A stretch of 64,000 bases of DNA. Source: Streptomyces sp. ITFR-21. Its GTDB lineage: Bacteria > Actinomycetota > Actinomycetes > Streptomycetales > Streptomycetaceae. Under the pieces are notes generated by a model. It did no database searches and was not told where the DNA came from. It saw only the letters and a list, made by a program, of their open reading frames with translations. Below, piece after piece: positions 1 to 10,048 of the stretch (its first letter is position 1; each line of letters starts with the position of its first letter). The stretch spans positions 5,329,001-5,393,000 of the forward strand of contig NZ_CP134605.1 of NCBI RefSeq assembly GCF_031844685.1, given 5' to 3'. A program made the position numbers and the translations under genes.

Positions 1-981
1 GCGATCATCACCCCGGCGCTGATCAGCGGCGCCCTTGCCGACCGGGTGAAGTTCACCGCCTGGTCGCTGTTCATCACCCTGTGGGCGACGGTCGTCTACT
101 TCCCGGTCGCGCACTGGGTGTGGGCCTCGGACGGCTGGCTGTTCAAGAAGGGCGTCATCGACTTCGCCGGTGGTACCGCGGTGCACATCAACGCCGGTGC
201 CGCGGCCCTCGGCGTGATCCTCGTCATCGGCAAGCGCAAGGGCTTCAAGCGCGACCCGATGCGCCCGCACAACCTGCCCCTGGTGATGCTCGGCTGCGGT
301 CTGCTGTGGTTCGGCTGGTTCGGCTTCAACGCCGGCTCCTGGCTGGGCTCCGACGGCGTCGCCGCCGTCGCCTTCACCAACACCCAGGTCGCCACGGCCG
401 CCGCGATGCTCGGCTGGCTGATCTACGAGCGCCTGCGGCACGGCTCCTTCACCACCCTGGGCGCCGCCTCCGGCGCGGTCTCCGGCCTGGTCGCCATCAC
501 CCCGGCCTGTGGTTCGGTCTCCCCGCTCGGCGCCATCGCGGTCGGCCTCATCGCCGGCGTCGTCTGTGCCGCGGCGGTCGGCCTGAAGTACCGCTTCAAC
601 TACGACGACTCGCTCGACGTGGTCGGCGTCCACATGGTCGGCGGCATCATCGGCTCCCTGCTCATCGGCTTCTTCGCCACCGGTGGTGTCGGCCAGACCG
701 CCAAGGGCGTCTTCTACGGCGGCGGCTGGCACCAGCTGGGCCTGCAGTTCATCGGCGTCGGCTCGGTCCTCGGCTACTCCCTGGTGTGTGCCGCGATCCT
801 GGCCAAGCTGATCGACGTGACCATGGGCTTCCGGGTCACCGAGGACGAAGAAATCACGGGCGTCGACCAGGTCCTGCACGCCGAGACCGCCTACGATTTC
901 GCCGGGGTCGGTTCCTTCGGCACGGCGGCCGGTCTCGACAGTGAGGCGAACGCCTCCCCCAGCAAGAAGGTGGACGCGTGA
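1..981 (+). CDS. amtB: Ammonium transporter AmtB, C-terminal part (5' end outside window)
   Basis: Integral membrane ammonium channel. The frame is open from the first base (reads A-I-I-T-P-A-L-I-S-G-A-L), so the N-terminus lies upstream. Visible Amt family landmarks are DFAGGTAVHINAG with the first pore histidine, LLWFGWFGFNAGS, and VHMVGGIIGSLLIG with the second pore histidine. Alternating hydrophobic helices follow, then a cytosolic tail containing VTEDEEITGVDQ. The stop overlaps the start of the PII gene (GTGA), so the two are translationally coupled. This is the classic amtB-glnK-glnD order, in which PII blocks the channel when nitrogen is plentiful. In streptomycetes the operon is controlled by GlnR from a promoter upstream, which is not in the window. 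Confidence 0.96.
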   Translation, partial: AIITPALISGALADRVKFTAWSLFITLWATVVYFPVAHWVWASDGWLFKKGVIDFAGGTAVHINAGAAALGVILVIGKRKGFKRDPMRPHNLPLVMLGCGLLWFGWFGFNAGSWLGSDGVAAVAFTNTQVATAAAMLGWLIYERLRHGSFTTLGAASGAVSGLVAITPACGSVSPLGAIAVGLIAGVVCAAAVGLKYRFNYDDSLDVVGVHMVGGIIGSLLIGFFATGGVGQTAKGVFYGGGWHQLGLQFIGVGSVLGYSLVCAAILAKLIDVTMGFRVTEDEEITGVDQVLHAETAYDFAGVGSFGTAAGLDSEANASPSKKVDA

Positions 982-1316
982 AGCTCATCACCGCGGTCGT
1001 CAAGCCGCACCGGCTCGACGAGATCAAGGAAGCCCTCCAGGCGTTCGGCGTCCACGGCCTCACCGTCACCGAGGCCAGCGGCTACGGCCGCCAGCGCGGT
1101 CACACCGAGGTCTACCGGGGTGCGGAGTACACCGTCGACCTGGTCCCGAAGATCCGGATCGAGGTCCTCGCCGAGGACGCCGACGCCGACCAGCTCATCG
1201 AAGTGATCGTCAAGGCCGCCCGAACCGGCAAGATCGGTGACGGCAAGGTGTGGAGCCTCCCGGTCGACACGGCCGTCCGGGTCCGCACCGGCGAGCGCGG
1301 GCCCGACGCGCTCTGA
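978..1316 (+). CDS. glnK: Nitrogen regulatory protein P-II (GlnK)
   Basis: Trimeric signal protein of 112 aa, the usual PII length. The T-loop sequence GHTEVYRGAEY places the modifiable tyrosine at residue 51, and the C-terminal signature TGKIGDGKVW is intact. It senses ATP/ADP and 2-oxoglutarate and regulates AmtB. In Streptomyces coelicolor the homologous Tyr51 is reported to be adenylylated rather than uridylylated by GlnD. The GTG start overlaps the amtB stop, and glnD follows 31 nt downstream. Nothing in the sequence suggests loss of function. Confidence 0.97.
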   Translation: MKLITAVVKPHRLDEIKEALQAFGVHGLTVTEASGYGRQRGHTEVYRGAEYTVDLVPKIRIEVLAEDADADQLIEVIVKAARTGKIGDGKVWSLPVDTAVRVRTGERGPDAL

Positions 1317-1347
1317 CCTTCTGAAAAATTCCAGCGCTGGAGCACGA

Positions 1348-3777
1348 GTGACCGAAAGCGTCGAAGCGCAGGACGGCAGTTACGCGGCGGCCCGGCTGCG
1401 CCTCCTCACCGAGGAGGTGCAGTCCGGGCCGCCGCGCCGCGCCGCCCTGGCCACCCTGACCGACCAGTGGCTGGCCTCCCTCGCCACCCAGGCGGCGCAG
1501 GCCACCGGCATCCACGGCTGGGCCCTGATGGCCGTCGGCGGCTACGGCCGCGGCGAACTGTCCCCCCGCAGCGACCTGGACCTGGTCCTGCTGCACGACT
1601 CCGAGAAGTCGGTGGCCGCCCTCGCCGACCGCATCTGGTACCCGGTGTGGGACCTCGGCGTCGCCCTCGACCACTCGGTTCGCACTCCCGCGGAAGCCCG
1701 CGCGACCGCCGCCGAGGACCTCAAGGTCCAACTCGGCCTGCTCGACGCCCGGCACATCGCCGGCGACCCCGCGCTCACCTCCACCCTGCGCAGCGTCGTC
1801 CTCACCGACTGGCGCAACCAGGCGTCCAAGCGGCTGCCCGCCCTGCACGAGATGTGCGTGGAGCGCGCCGAACGGCAGGGGGAACTGTCCTACCTGCTCG
1901 AACCCGACCTCAAGGAGGCCCGCGGCGGCCTGCGCGACGCCACCGCACTGCGCGCCGTCGCCGCCTCCTGGCTCGCCGACGCCCCCCGCGAGGGCCTCGA
2001 AGAGGCCCGCACCCGGCTGCTGGACGCCCGCGACGCCCTGCACCTGGTCACCGGCCGCGCCACCGACCGCCTCGCCCTCCAGGAACAGGACCAGGTCGCC
2101 GCCGCCCTCGGCCTGCTCGACGCCGACACCCTGCTGCGGGAGGTCTACGAGGCCGCCCGCCGGATCGCCTACGCCTCCGACGTCACCTGGCGCGAGGTCG
2201 GCCGCGTGCTGCGCGCCCGCGACGCCCGCCCGCGCCGCCGCGGACTGCTGGGCCTGGGCCGCACCGCCCCGGAGACCGCCCCCGAGCGGGTACCGCTGGC
2301 CGACGGCGTCGTGGAGCTGGAGGGCGAGGCCGTCCTGGCGCTGACCGCCAAACCCGACCGCGACCCCGTACTGCCGCTGCGCGCCGCCGCGGCCGCCGCC
2401 CAGGCCGGCCTGCCGCTGTCCATCCACGCGGTACGCCGGCTGGCCACCACCACCCGGCCGCTGCCCGTGCCGTGGCCCGCCGAGGCCCGCGAACAGCTCG
2501 TCACCCTGCTCGGTGCCGGGGAGTCCACCGTCCCGGTCTGGGAGGCGCTGGAGGCCGAGGGGCTGATCACCCGGCTCATCCCCGACTGGGAGCGGGTCCG
2601 CTGCCGGCCCCAGCGCAACGCCGTGCACCGCTTCACCGTCGACCGCCACCTGGTCGAGGCCGCGGTCCAGGCCGCGGGACTGACCCGCCGGGTCGGCCGC
2701 CCCGACCTGCTGCTGACCGCCGCGCTGCTGCACGACATCGGCAAGGGCTGGCCCGGCGACCACAGCGAGGCCGGCGAGGTCATCGCCCGCGACGTCGCCA
2801 CCCGGATCGGCTTCGGCCCCGCCGACGTGGAGACCCTCGCCCTGCTGGTGCGGCACCACCTGCTGCTCATCGACACCGCCACCCGGCGCGACCTGGACGA
2901 CCCCGAGACCGTACGCGCGGTCGCCGAGACCGTACGCGACACCTCCACCCTGGAACTGCTGGCGGCGCTCACCGAGGCCGACGCGCTCGCCACCGGGCCC
3001 GCCGCCTGGAGCACCTGGCGGGCCTCGCTGCTGGCCGAACTGGTCGACCGGGTGGCCGGCGCGCTCGACACCGGCGCCCTGCCCGACAGCGGCGAGAGCG
3101 CGCCCACCGCCGAGGAGGAGCGGCTGGCCATCGAGGCCGCCCGCACCGGCGGCCCGGTCCTGGCCCTGCACGCCCAGACCGAGCCGGAAGGAGAGGGCGA
3201 GGCACGCGAGGAGGCACTCGGCGTGGAACTGCTGCTGGCCGCCCCCGACCGGCCCGGCCTGATCGCCGAGGCCGCCGGAGTGCTCGCCCTGCACCGGCTC
3301 ACCGTCCGCGCCGCCGACCTGCGGTCCTTCGACCCCATCGGCGAGGGCCACGTCGCCCTGCTGAGCTGGCGGGTCTCCGCCGAGTACGGCACGCTGCCCG
3401 AGGCCGCCCGGCTGCGTACCGACCTGGCCAGGGCCTTCGACGGGAGCCTCGACATCGAGTCCCGGCTGGCCGAGCGCGAGGCCGCCTACCCGCGGCGCCG
3501 CGGCATCACCCCGCCGCCGCCCCGGGTCACCGTCGCCCCCGGCAGCACCTCCCAGACCGCCACCGTCCTGGAGGTCCGCGCCCACGACGCCCCCGGGTTG
3601 CTGCACCGGATCGGCCTGGCCCTCACCGCCACCGGCACCGCCGTCCGCTCCGCCCGTATCTCCACCCTGGGCGCCAACGCCGTCGACGCCTTCTACGTCG
3701 TCGACAAGGACGGCAACCCGCTGTCCGCGGCCCGCGCGACCGAGGTGGCCCACCAGGTGGAGGCGGCGCTGCGCTGA
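1348..3777 (+). CDS. glnD: PII nucleotidyltransferase/nucleotidyl-removing enzyme GlnD
   Basis: Modifies and demodifies GlnK in response to nitrogen status. The chosen GTG start (VTESVEAQDG) has GGAG about 6 nt upstream and gives 809 aa; an open frame continues upstream into the PII gene but lacks family similarity. Domains in order: nucleotidyltransferase with GGYGRGELSPRSDLD at residues 64-78 (metal ligands D76 and D78), an HD domain with LLHDIGKGW (H462-D463), and two ACT domains from about 625 and 740. In streptomycetes this enzyme acts as an adenylyltransferase. It ends the amtB-glnK-glnD operon and is followed by a strong hairpin. Confidence 0.95.
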   Translation: MTESVEAQDGSYAAARLRLLTEEVQSGPPRRAALATLTDQWLASLATQAAQATGIHGWALMAVGGYGRGELSPRSDLDLVLLHDSEKSVAALADRIWYPVWDLGVALDHSVRTPAEARATAAEDLKVQLGLLDARHIAGDPALTSTLRSVVLTDWRNQASKRLPALHEMCVERAERQGELSYLLEPDLKEARGGLRDATALRAVAASWLADAPREGLEEARTRLLDARDALHLVTGRATDRLALQEQDQVAAALGLLDADTLLREVYEAARRIAYASDVTWREVGRVLRARDARPRRRGLLGLGRTAPETAPERVPLADGVVELEGEAVLALTAKPDRDPVLPLRAAAAAAQAGLPLSIHAVRRLATTTRPLPVPWPAEAREQLVTLLGAGESTVPVWEALEAEGLITRLIPDWERVRCRPQRNAVHRFTVDRHLVEAAVQAAGLTRRVGRPDLLLTAALLHDIGKGWPGDHSEAGEVIARDVATRIGFGPADVETLALLVRHHLLLIDTATRRDLDDPETVRAVAETVRDTSTLELLAALTEADALATGPAAWSTWRASLLAELVDRVAGALDTGALPDSGESAPTAEEERLAIEAARTGGPVLALHAQTEPEGEGEAREEALGVELLLAAPDRPGLIAEAAGVLALHRLTVRAADLRSFDPIGEGHVALLSWRVSAEYGTLPEAARLRTDLARAFDGSLDIESRLAEREAAYPRRRGITPPPPRVTVAPGSTSQTATVLEVRAHDAPGLLHRIGLALTATGTAVRSARISTLGANAVDAFYVVDKDGNPLSAARATEVAHQVEAALR

Positions 3778-3824
3778 CGCCGCCGGCGCCCTTCGGGCGT
3801 CCCGGGGTCCCGCGTGCCCCTCGC

Positions 3825-3856
3825 GCCCGCGCCCGCCGGTTCCGGCGGGCGCGGGC
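3825..3856 (+). terminator. Hairpin terminator after glnD
   Basis: A perfect 15-bp inverted repeat, arms GCCCGCGCCCGCCGG and its complement with a TT centre, lies about 50 nt after the glnD stop and before ffh. There is no U tract, which is usual for actinomycete terminators. Confidence 0.7.
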
Positions 3857-3928
3857 TGCTCGGCCGCCGGGCCGGATACCCTGGAGAGCGACTGTCTCCG
3901 CTCCCGACCACAAGGATCTGCGACCGAC

Positions 3929-5499
<1,571 letters not shown>

Positions 5500-5500
<1 letters not shown>

Positions 5501-6021
5501 TGCGGGTCTCGATCCACGAGCCCCGGCCGGCCGACGCCGACGCGCACCGCGCGGCGGTGCTCCGGTCGGTGGACCACCTGCGGCCGTGGAACCCGGTGGA
5601 CCCGGACGGGTTCCCCGAGCTGCTGCGCCGGCAGGGGCCCGACCTGCGGACGTTCCTGATCGTCAACGACGAGGACGGCGGCATCGTCGGCAAGTGCAAC
5701 GTCGCCAACATCGTCCGGGCCCGCTTCCGCAACGCCGCGCTCGGCTACGACAGCTACCTGCCGTACAGCGGCACCGGCCGGATGACCGAGGGCCTGCGGC
5801 TGGTGGTGGACCGCTGCTTCAGCGGCTACCCCGACGGCCTGGGACTGCACCGCCTGGAGATCAACGTCCAGCCGGACAACACCCGTTCGCTGGCCATGGC
5901 CGAGCGCCTCGGCTTCCGCCACGAGGGCTTCTCACCCCGGATGCTCTTCATCAACGAGGCATGGCGCGACCACGAGCGCTACGCCCTGACCGCCGAGGAG
6001 TGGCCGGGCCCGCTCAGCTGA
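5500..6021 (+). CDS. GNAT-family N-acetyltransferase (RimJ/RimL-like)
   Basis: 173-aa acetyl-CoA-dependent acyltransferase starting inside the ffh stop codon (TGATG). The RimJ/RimL pattern is clear: an N-terminal DxxRPW-type strand (DHLRPWNPVD), a central beta region with VGKCNVANIVR, and the C-terminal acetyl-CoA segment NVQPDNTRSLAMAERLGFRHEG. Relatives acetylate ribosomal-protein N-termini or small amines; the substrate cannot be read from sequence. Coupling to ffh suggests a translation or secretion-linked target, but that is inference. It converges on a methyltransferase gene across a hairpin. Confidence 0.85.
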
Positions 6022-6057
6022 ACAGGGCAGAACGGGTCCGACCGCCCCGGCCGGGTA

Positions 6058-6093
6058 CCGGCGGCGGCCGCGGGTGCGCCGCGGTGCCGCCGG
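6058..6093. terminator. Bidirectional hairpin terminator between convergent genes
   Basis: Stem of 8 + 6 bp with a 2-versus-1 nt bulge and a 5-nt loop (outer arm CCGGCGGC, inner arm CCGCGG), between the acetyltransferase stop (+) and the methyltransferase stop (-). The symmetric GC-rich stem could serve both strands. Confidence 0.6.
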
Positions 6094-6115
6094 CGGACCG
6101 GGACGGACCGGGCCG

Positions 6116-6985
6116 TCACATCCGGGCGATGAGGTAGCGGAAGACGTTGTCCATCCGGACGGTGCCGTCGGGGCGCCGATAGGGGCGGAGGGCCGCGGCC
6201 AGCTCCTTGCCCACCCGGTGGCGGTCGGCCGCGTCGACAGCCGCGTCGAACAGGCCGGTGGAGAGCAGGCCGCGTACGGCGCTGGGCAGGTCGGGGTAGC
6301 CGAAGGGGCAGGAGACCCGGCCGGAGCCGTCGGGGCGCAGGCCCGCCCCCCTGGCCAGGTCCTCAAGGTCGTCGCGTCCGCTGAGGCGGATGTCGTGCAG
6401 GCGGGAGCCGCGCGTTTCGGCCGGGCGTACGGCCGCCCGCAGCACCCGCGAGGTGGCGCAGCGCTCCGGCGGGCCCCAGCCGGCCAGCACGACCGCGCAG
6501 CCGGGCGAGGCGGTGGCGGCCACGGCGGCGAGCGCGGGTTCCAGGTCGGCGGCGGGCATCGCCGGATCGAAGGCGGTGACCACGTCGAACCCGCCGTCGG
6601 CGGAGTCGGCGGCGCCGGGCGTGTCGGGGAAGCCGGAGAGGTGGTCCTGGGGGCCGCCGAGCAGCAGCCGGGTCGTACGGGTCACGGGACCGCGACCGGT
6701 GTCGCGGACACTCCAGGCGGGATCGGGCAGCAACCGGTCGCGGGCCACCGCCAGCTTCGTCGCGTCGGGGTCGCAACCGGTGACCACGGCGCCTCGGCCG
6801 GCCGCCAGCAGCAGCGCCAGACCGGTCCCGCAGCCCAGTCCCAGCAGACGGGTGTACGGGCCGATGCCGAGCCGGTCGTACACCGTCTCGTACAGCGGAA
6901 CGAGCATCCGTTCCTGGATCTCCGCCCAGTCCCGCGCCCTAGCCTGCGCACCGGGTCTGGTTCCGCGATAGAGCGTAGGTGCCAT
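6116..6985 (-). CDS. Class I SAM-dependent methyltransferase
   Basis: 289 aa from the ATG at MAPTLYRGTR, which has GGGG about 6 nt upstream; a longer frame reaching 7063 lacks family-like sequence. Motif I is LLGLGCGTG at about 47-55, followed by the acidic residue in VVTGCDPDATKLAVARDR, typical of Rossmann methyltransferases (UbiE/Methyltransf_11 type). The acceptor is unknown. The gene faces away from the ProRS gene with a 196-nt divergent promoter gap, so a shared regulatory region is possible. C-terminal residues (DGTVRMDNVFRYLIARM) resemble other streptomycete methyltransferase-like proteins but do not point to a substrate. Confidence 0.8.
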   Translation of the reverse strand: MAPTLYRGTRPGAQARARDWAEIQERMLVPLYETVYDRLGIGPYTRLLGLGCGTGLALLLAAGRGAVVTGCDPDATKLAVARDRLLPDPAWSVRDTGRGPVTRTTRLLLGGPQDHLSGFPDTPGAADSADGGFDVVTAFDPAMPAADLEPALAAVAATASPGCAVVLAGWGPPERCATSRVLRAAVRPAETRGSRLHDIRLSGRDDLEDLARGAGLRPDGSGRVSCPFGYPDLPSAVRGLLSTGLFDAAVDAADRHRVGKELAAALRPYRRPDGTVRMDNVFRYLIARM

Positions 6986-7181
6986 CGAAGCCCCAATCAG
7001 CAGCGTCGTACGCCATTCCCCCGGGTTCCCGCCTGCCCGCACTCGCCCCTGACAGTCAGCCAACTGCTGAATCCGGCCGCAGTCCAGTGGCCGGAAGTAC
7101 CGTTCCCGGTGATTTCCGCCCCCGGCCGCCCGCCGTAAACCGATTCACGGTGCGCCCACGGGGGGCCGTACCATCGCCTCC

Positions 7182-8594
7182 ATGGCAAAGGCTCCCGTTC
7201 TCACCCCCCAGGCGGACGACTTCCCGCGCTGGTACCAGGACCTGATCAGCAAGGCCGAACTGGCCGACAACGGCCCGGTGCGCGGCACCATGGTCATCCG
7301 GCCGTACGGCTACGGGCTGTGGGAGCGGATGCAGCAGGACATGGACGCGCGGATCAAGGCGGTCGGCGCGCAGAACGCGTACTTCCCGCTGTTCATCCCG
7401 CAGTCCTACCTGACCAAGGAGGCCGAGCACGTCGAGGGCTTCGCGCCCGAGCTGGCCGTGGTCACGCACGCCGGCGGCAAGGAGCTCGACGAGCCGGTCG
7501 TCGTCCGGCCGACCTCCGAGACGATCATCAACGAGTACTTCTCCAAGTGGGTCCAGAGCTACCGCGACCTGCCGCTGCTGATCAACCAGTGGGCGAACGT
7601 GGTCCGCTGGGAGCTGCGCCCCCGGCTGTTCCTGCGCACCACGGAGTTCCTCTGGCAGGAGGGGCACACCGCCCACGCCACCTACGAGGACGCCCGCGAC
7701 TTCGCCGCCCGGATCCAGCACGGCGTCTACGCCGACTTCATGGAGAACGTGCTGGCCATGGACGTGGTGCCGGGCCGCAAGACGGCCAAGGAGCGGTTCG
7801 CCGGCGCCATCAACACCCTCACCCTGGAAGGGATGATGGGCGACGGCAAGGCTCTGCAGCTGGGCACCAGCCACGAACTGGGCCAGAACTTCGCCAAGGC
7901 GTTCGACACCCGGTACCTGTCCAAGGACGGGGCCCAGGAGTACGTCTGGCAGACCTCCTGGGGCAGTACCACCCGGATGGTCGGCGCCCTGGTGATGATG
8001 CACGGCGACGACAACGGGCTGCGGGTGCCGCCGCGGCTGGCCCACGTCCAGGTCGTGGTCCTGGCGATCAAGGACGACGAGGCGGTCGTCGCCAAGGTCC
8101 GCGAGGTCGGCGCCCGGCTGAGCGCGGCCGGCCTCAAGGTCGTGGTCGACGACCGCACCGACACCCCCTTCGGCCGCCGCGCGGTGGACTGGGAGCTCAA
8201 GGGCGTACCGGTACGGGTCGAGATCGGGCCGCGCGACCTGGAGGCGGGCACCGCGATGCTGGCCCGCCGGATCCCCGGCGGCAAGGAGCCGGTCGCCATC
8301 GACAGCCTGGCGGCCCTGCTGCCCGGGGTGCTGGAGGAGGACCAGGCGCGGCTGCTGCGGGAGTCCCGCGAGCGCCGGACGTCCCGCACCGTGGACGTCG
8401 CCACCATCGGCGAGGCGGCCGAGGCCGCGGCCACCGGATGGGCGCGCATCCCGTGGGCCGACCTGGGCCCGGAGGGCGAGGCCAAGCTCGCCGAGCAGGG
8501 CGTTTCGGTGCGCTGCCTGGTCGCCGAGGACGGTTCGGTGCCGGTCGCGGACGACGCCCCCGGCACCGTCGCGGTGGTCGCGCGGGCCTACTGA
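7182..8594 (+). CDS. proS: Prolyl-tRNA synthetase, eukaryote/archaeal-like (type 3)
   Basis: Charges tRNA-Pro with proline. At 470 aa with no insertion domain and a C-terminus ending in ARAY, it belongs to the archaeal/eukaryotic-like ProRS type, not the ~570-aa bacterial type with an editing insertion. Class II motif 2 is VVRWELRPRLFLRTTEFLWQ and motif 3 is SWGSTTRMVGALVMMHGDD. The C-terminal zinc domain found in many type-3 enzymes has lost most cysteines (a single SVRC remains). Streptomycetes normally carry a bacterial-type proS near dxr/nusA, so this is probably a second copy. It stands alone between a divergent methyltransferase and an HExxH protein gene. Confidence 0.93.
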   Translation: MAKAPVLTPQADDFPRWYQDLISKAELADNGPVRGTMVIRPYGYGLWERMQQDMDARIKAVGAQNAYFPLFIPQSYLTKEAEHVEGFAPELAVVTHAGGKELDEPVVVRPTSETIINEYFSKWVQSYRDLPLLINQWANVVRWELRPRLFLRTTEFLWQEGHTAHATYEDARDFAARIQHGVYADFMENVLAMDVVPGRKTAKERFAGAINTLTLEGMMGDGKALQLGTSHELGQNFAKAFDTRYLSKDGAQEYVWQTSWGSTTRMVGALVMMHGDDNGLRVPPRLAHVQVVVLAIKDDEAVVAKVREVGARLSAAGLKVVVDDRTDTPFGRRAVDWELKGVPVRVEIGPRDLEAGTAMLARRIPGGKEPVAIDSLAALLPGVLEEDQARLLRESRERRTSRTVDVATIGEAAEAAATGWARIPWADLGPEGEAKLAEQGVSVRCLVAEDGSVPVADDAPGTVAVVARAY

Positions 8595-8656
8595 CGGCGG
8601 CGGCGCGTCCGCTGACCGAAAAACGGTGTACGGAATACGTTGAACGTCCTGCCATG

Positions 8657-8707
8657 GGGCGGGTGCGATGGTTCTCCGGTGTTCGCCGGGGTCCTCCGCA
8701 CCCGCCC
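8657..8707 (+). terminator. Long stem-loop downstream of proS
   Basis: Perfect 11-bp arms (GGGCGGGTGCG and CGCACCCGCCC) enclose a 29-nt loop containing a second small CCGG/CCGG stem. It lies 62 nt after the ProRS stop. A terminator is the simplest reading; an mRNA 3' structure is possible. Confidence 0.5.
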
Positions 8708-8739
8708 TGCGTCATGCCCATCAAGGCGCATCCTCCGGA

Positions 8740-8753
8740 ACTGACCGATCAGT
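8740..8753. promoter_or_regulatory. TetR-type operator-like dyad ACTGACCGATCAGT
   Basis: Arms ACTGA and TCAGT separated by CCGA, 62 nt before the start of the HExxH protein gene. The layout resembles sites bound by TetR-family repressors. It is followed by a short A+T-rich stretch and the perfect palindrome GGGCTAGCCC (8765-8774). No regulator gene adjoins it. Confidence 0.4.
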
Positions 8754-8814
8754 GCAAATTAAATGGGCTAGCCCCAAATCGGAACACCGGGAGCGTCCGG
8801 CTCGTTGTCACGGC

Positions 8815-9405
8815 GTGAGCACGACACCACCTGTTCTGGCCGCCGAGCTGGCAGTGGCATGGGCCGACATTCAACGGCACCATCCCGAACTGCCCGACCT
8901 GGCCGCGCCCGAGTCCCTCATCGGTGAGTCCTCGTCCGCCTGTGGCAACGAGCTCTCCTTCGAAAGGCTGCTGCACGAGGCCGTCCACGGCATCGCCGCC
9001 TCCCGCGGTATCCGTGACACCTCGCGCGCCGGCCGCTACCACAACCGTCGATTCCTCGCGATCGCCGACGAACTGGGCCTCGACCACGCCGAGGAACCCC
9101 ACCCCAGCAGCGGCTTCTCCCTCGTGGTGATGCGTCCGGACACCCGGAAGCGTTACCGGGCCACCATCGACCGCCTCCAGCGCGCCCTCAAGGCGCACAC
9201 CGTGGCGACCACCGAGGACACCGCCCGCTCCTTCCGCGGACCTGCCGCCCGGCACGGCTCCTCGGGCGGCGGCGTCCGTGTCAAGGCGGTCTGCGACTGC
9301 GGGCGCAACGTGCGCGTGGTCCCGTCCGTCCTGGCCCAGGCGCCCATCATGTGCGGGGCGTGCGGCCAGCCGTTCCGTATCCCGGAGGTCGTCGGGGTCG
9401 GCTGA
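8815..9405 (+). CDS. SprT-like putative zinc metalloprotein (HExxH plus zinc ribbon)
   Basis: 196 aa from a GTG start (VSTTPPVLAAEL); an upstream extension of the frame has no family-like sequence. HEAVH at 54-58 is an HExxH zincin motif in a helix (FERLLHEAVHGIAASRG). A C-terminal zinc-ribbon-like cysteine set (C160, C162, C180, C183) follows. This arrangement resembles SprT/Spartan-family proteins, whose eukaryotic members cleave DNA-protein crosslinks; bacterial SprT proteins are mostly uncharacterised. Whether this one is an active protease is unknown. It has its own hairpin terminator and a TetR-like operator upstream, so it appears to be a separately regulated single gene. Confidence 0.75.
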   Translation: MSTTPPVLAAELAVAWADIQRHHPELPDLAAPESLIGESSSACGNELSFERLLHEAVHGIAASRGIRDTSRAGRYHNRRFLAIADELGLDHAEEPHPSSGFSLVVMRPDTRKRYRATIDRLQRALKAHTVATTEDTARSFRGPAARHGSSGGGVRVKAVCDCGRNVRVVPSVLAQAPIMCGACGQPFRIPEVVGVG

Positions 9406-9407
9406 GT

Positions 9408-9446
9408 CCGGTGAACCAGGCCAGGGGGAGCGGCCTGGTTCACCGG
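9408..9446 (+). terminator. Strong hairpin terminator
   Basis: Perfect 15-bp inverted repeat (CCGGTGAACCAGGCC and complement) with a 9-nt loop, starting 3 nt after the stop of the HExxH protein gene and before the rpsP leader. Confidence 0.8.
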
Positions 9447-9605
9447 GTCAGGCGGAGTGTGGCAGAATGTTCAGCTGAGTACTCGACAGCCGTGCAGGAA
9501 CCCTCTCTCCTTCGGCTGACGCGTCCATCGGGCGCACGACTCCCACAACCCCACGTGGCTGTCCACCGTGCCCAAACACGTCAAATTCCAGGAGAACCCG
9601 CTCCC

Positions 9606-10046
9606 GTGGCAGTCAAGATCAAGCTGAAGCGTCTGGGCAAGATCCGTTCGCCTCACTACCGCATCGTCGTCGCCGACTCCCGTACCCGCCGTGACGGCCG
9701 GGCCATCGAGGAGATCGGTCTGTACCACCCGGTGCAGAACCCCTCGCGCATCGAGGTCGACTCGGACCGCGCGCAGTACTGGCTGTCCGTCGGCGCGCAG
9801 CCGACCGAGCCCGTACTCGCCATTTTGAAGCTCACCGGCGACTGGCAGAAGTACCGCAACGAGCCGGCCCCCGCGCCGCTGCTCGTCGCCGAGCCCAAGG
9901 CCGACAAGCGCGCCGTGTTCGAGGCCGCGGCCAAGGACACCGCCGATGAGTCCAAGGGTGAGGCGATCACCCCCCGGGCGAAGAAGTCCGACAAGAAGGC
10001 CGATGACGCCGAGGCCGCGGCCCCGGCCGACTCCACCGAGGCCTGA
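9606..10046 (+). CDS. rpsP: 30S ribosomal protein S16
   Basis: Ribosomal S16, 146 aa from a GTG start with AGGAGA upstream (9590-9595). The fold-defining N-terminus VAVKIKLKRLGKIRSPHYRI and WLSVGAQPTEPVL are present. S16 is usually about 80-90 aa; here a charged Ala/Lys/Glu tail of some 50 residues is added, as is common in actinobacteria. It heads the rpsP-khpA-rimM-trmD-rplS group. The 160-nt gap after the preceding terminator must hold its promoter; a CAGAAT at about 9463 could be a -10, but I see no convincing -35. Confidence 0.97.
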   Translation: MAVKIKLKRLGKIRSPHYRIVVADSRTRRDGRAIEEIGLYHPVQNPSRIEVDSDRAQYWLSVGAQPTEPVLAILKLTGDWQKYRNEPAPAPLLVAEPKADKRAVFEAAAKDTADESKGEAITPRAKKSDKKADDAEAAAPADSTEA

Positions 10047-10048
10047 GG

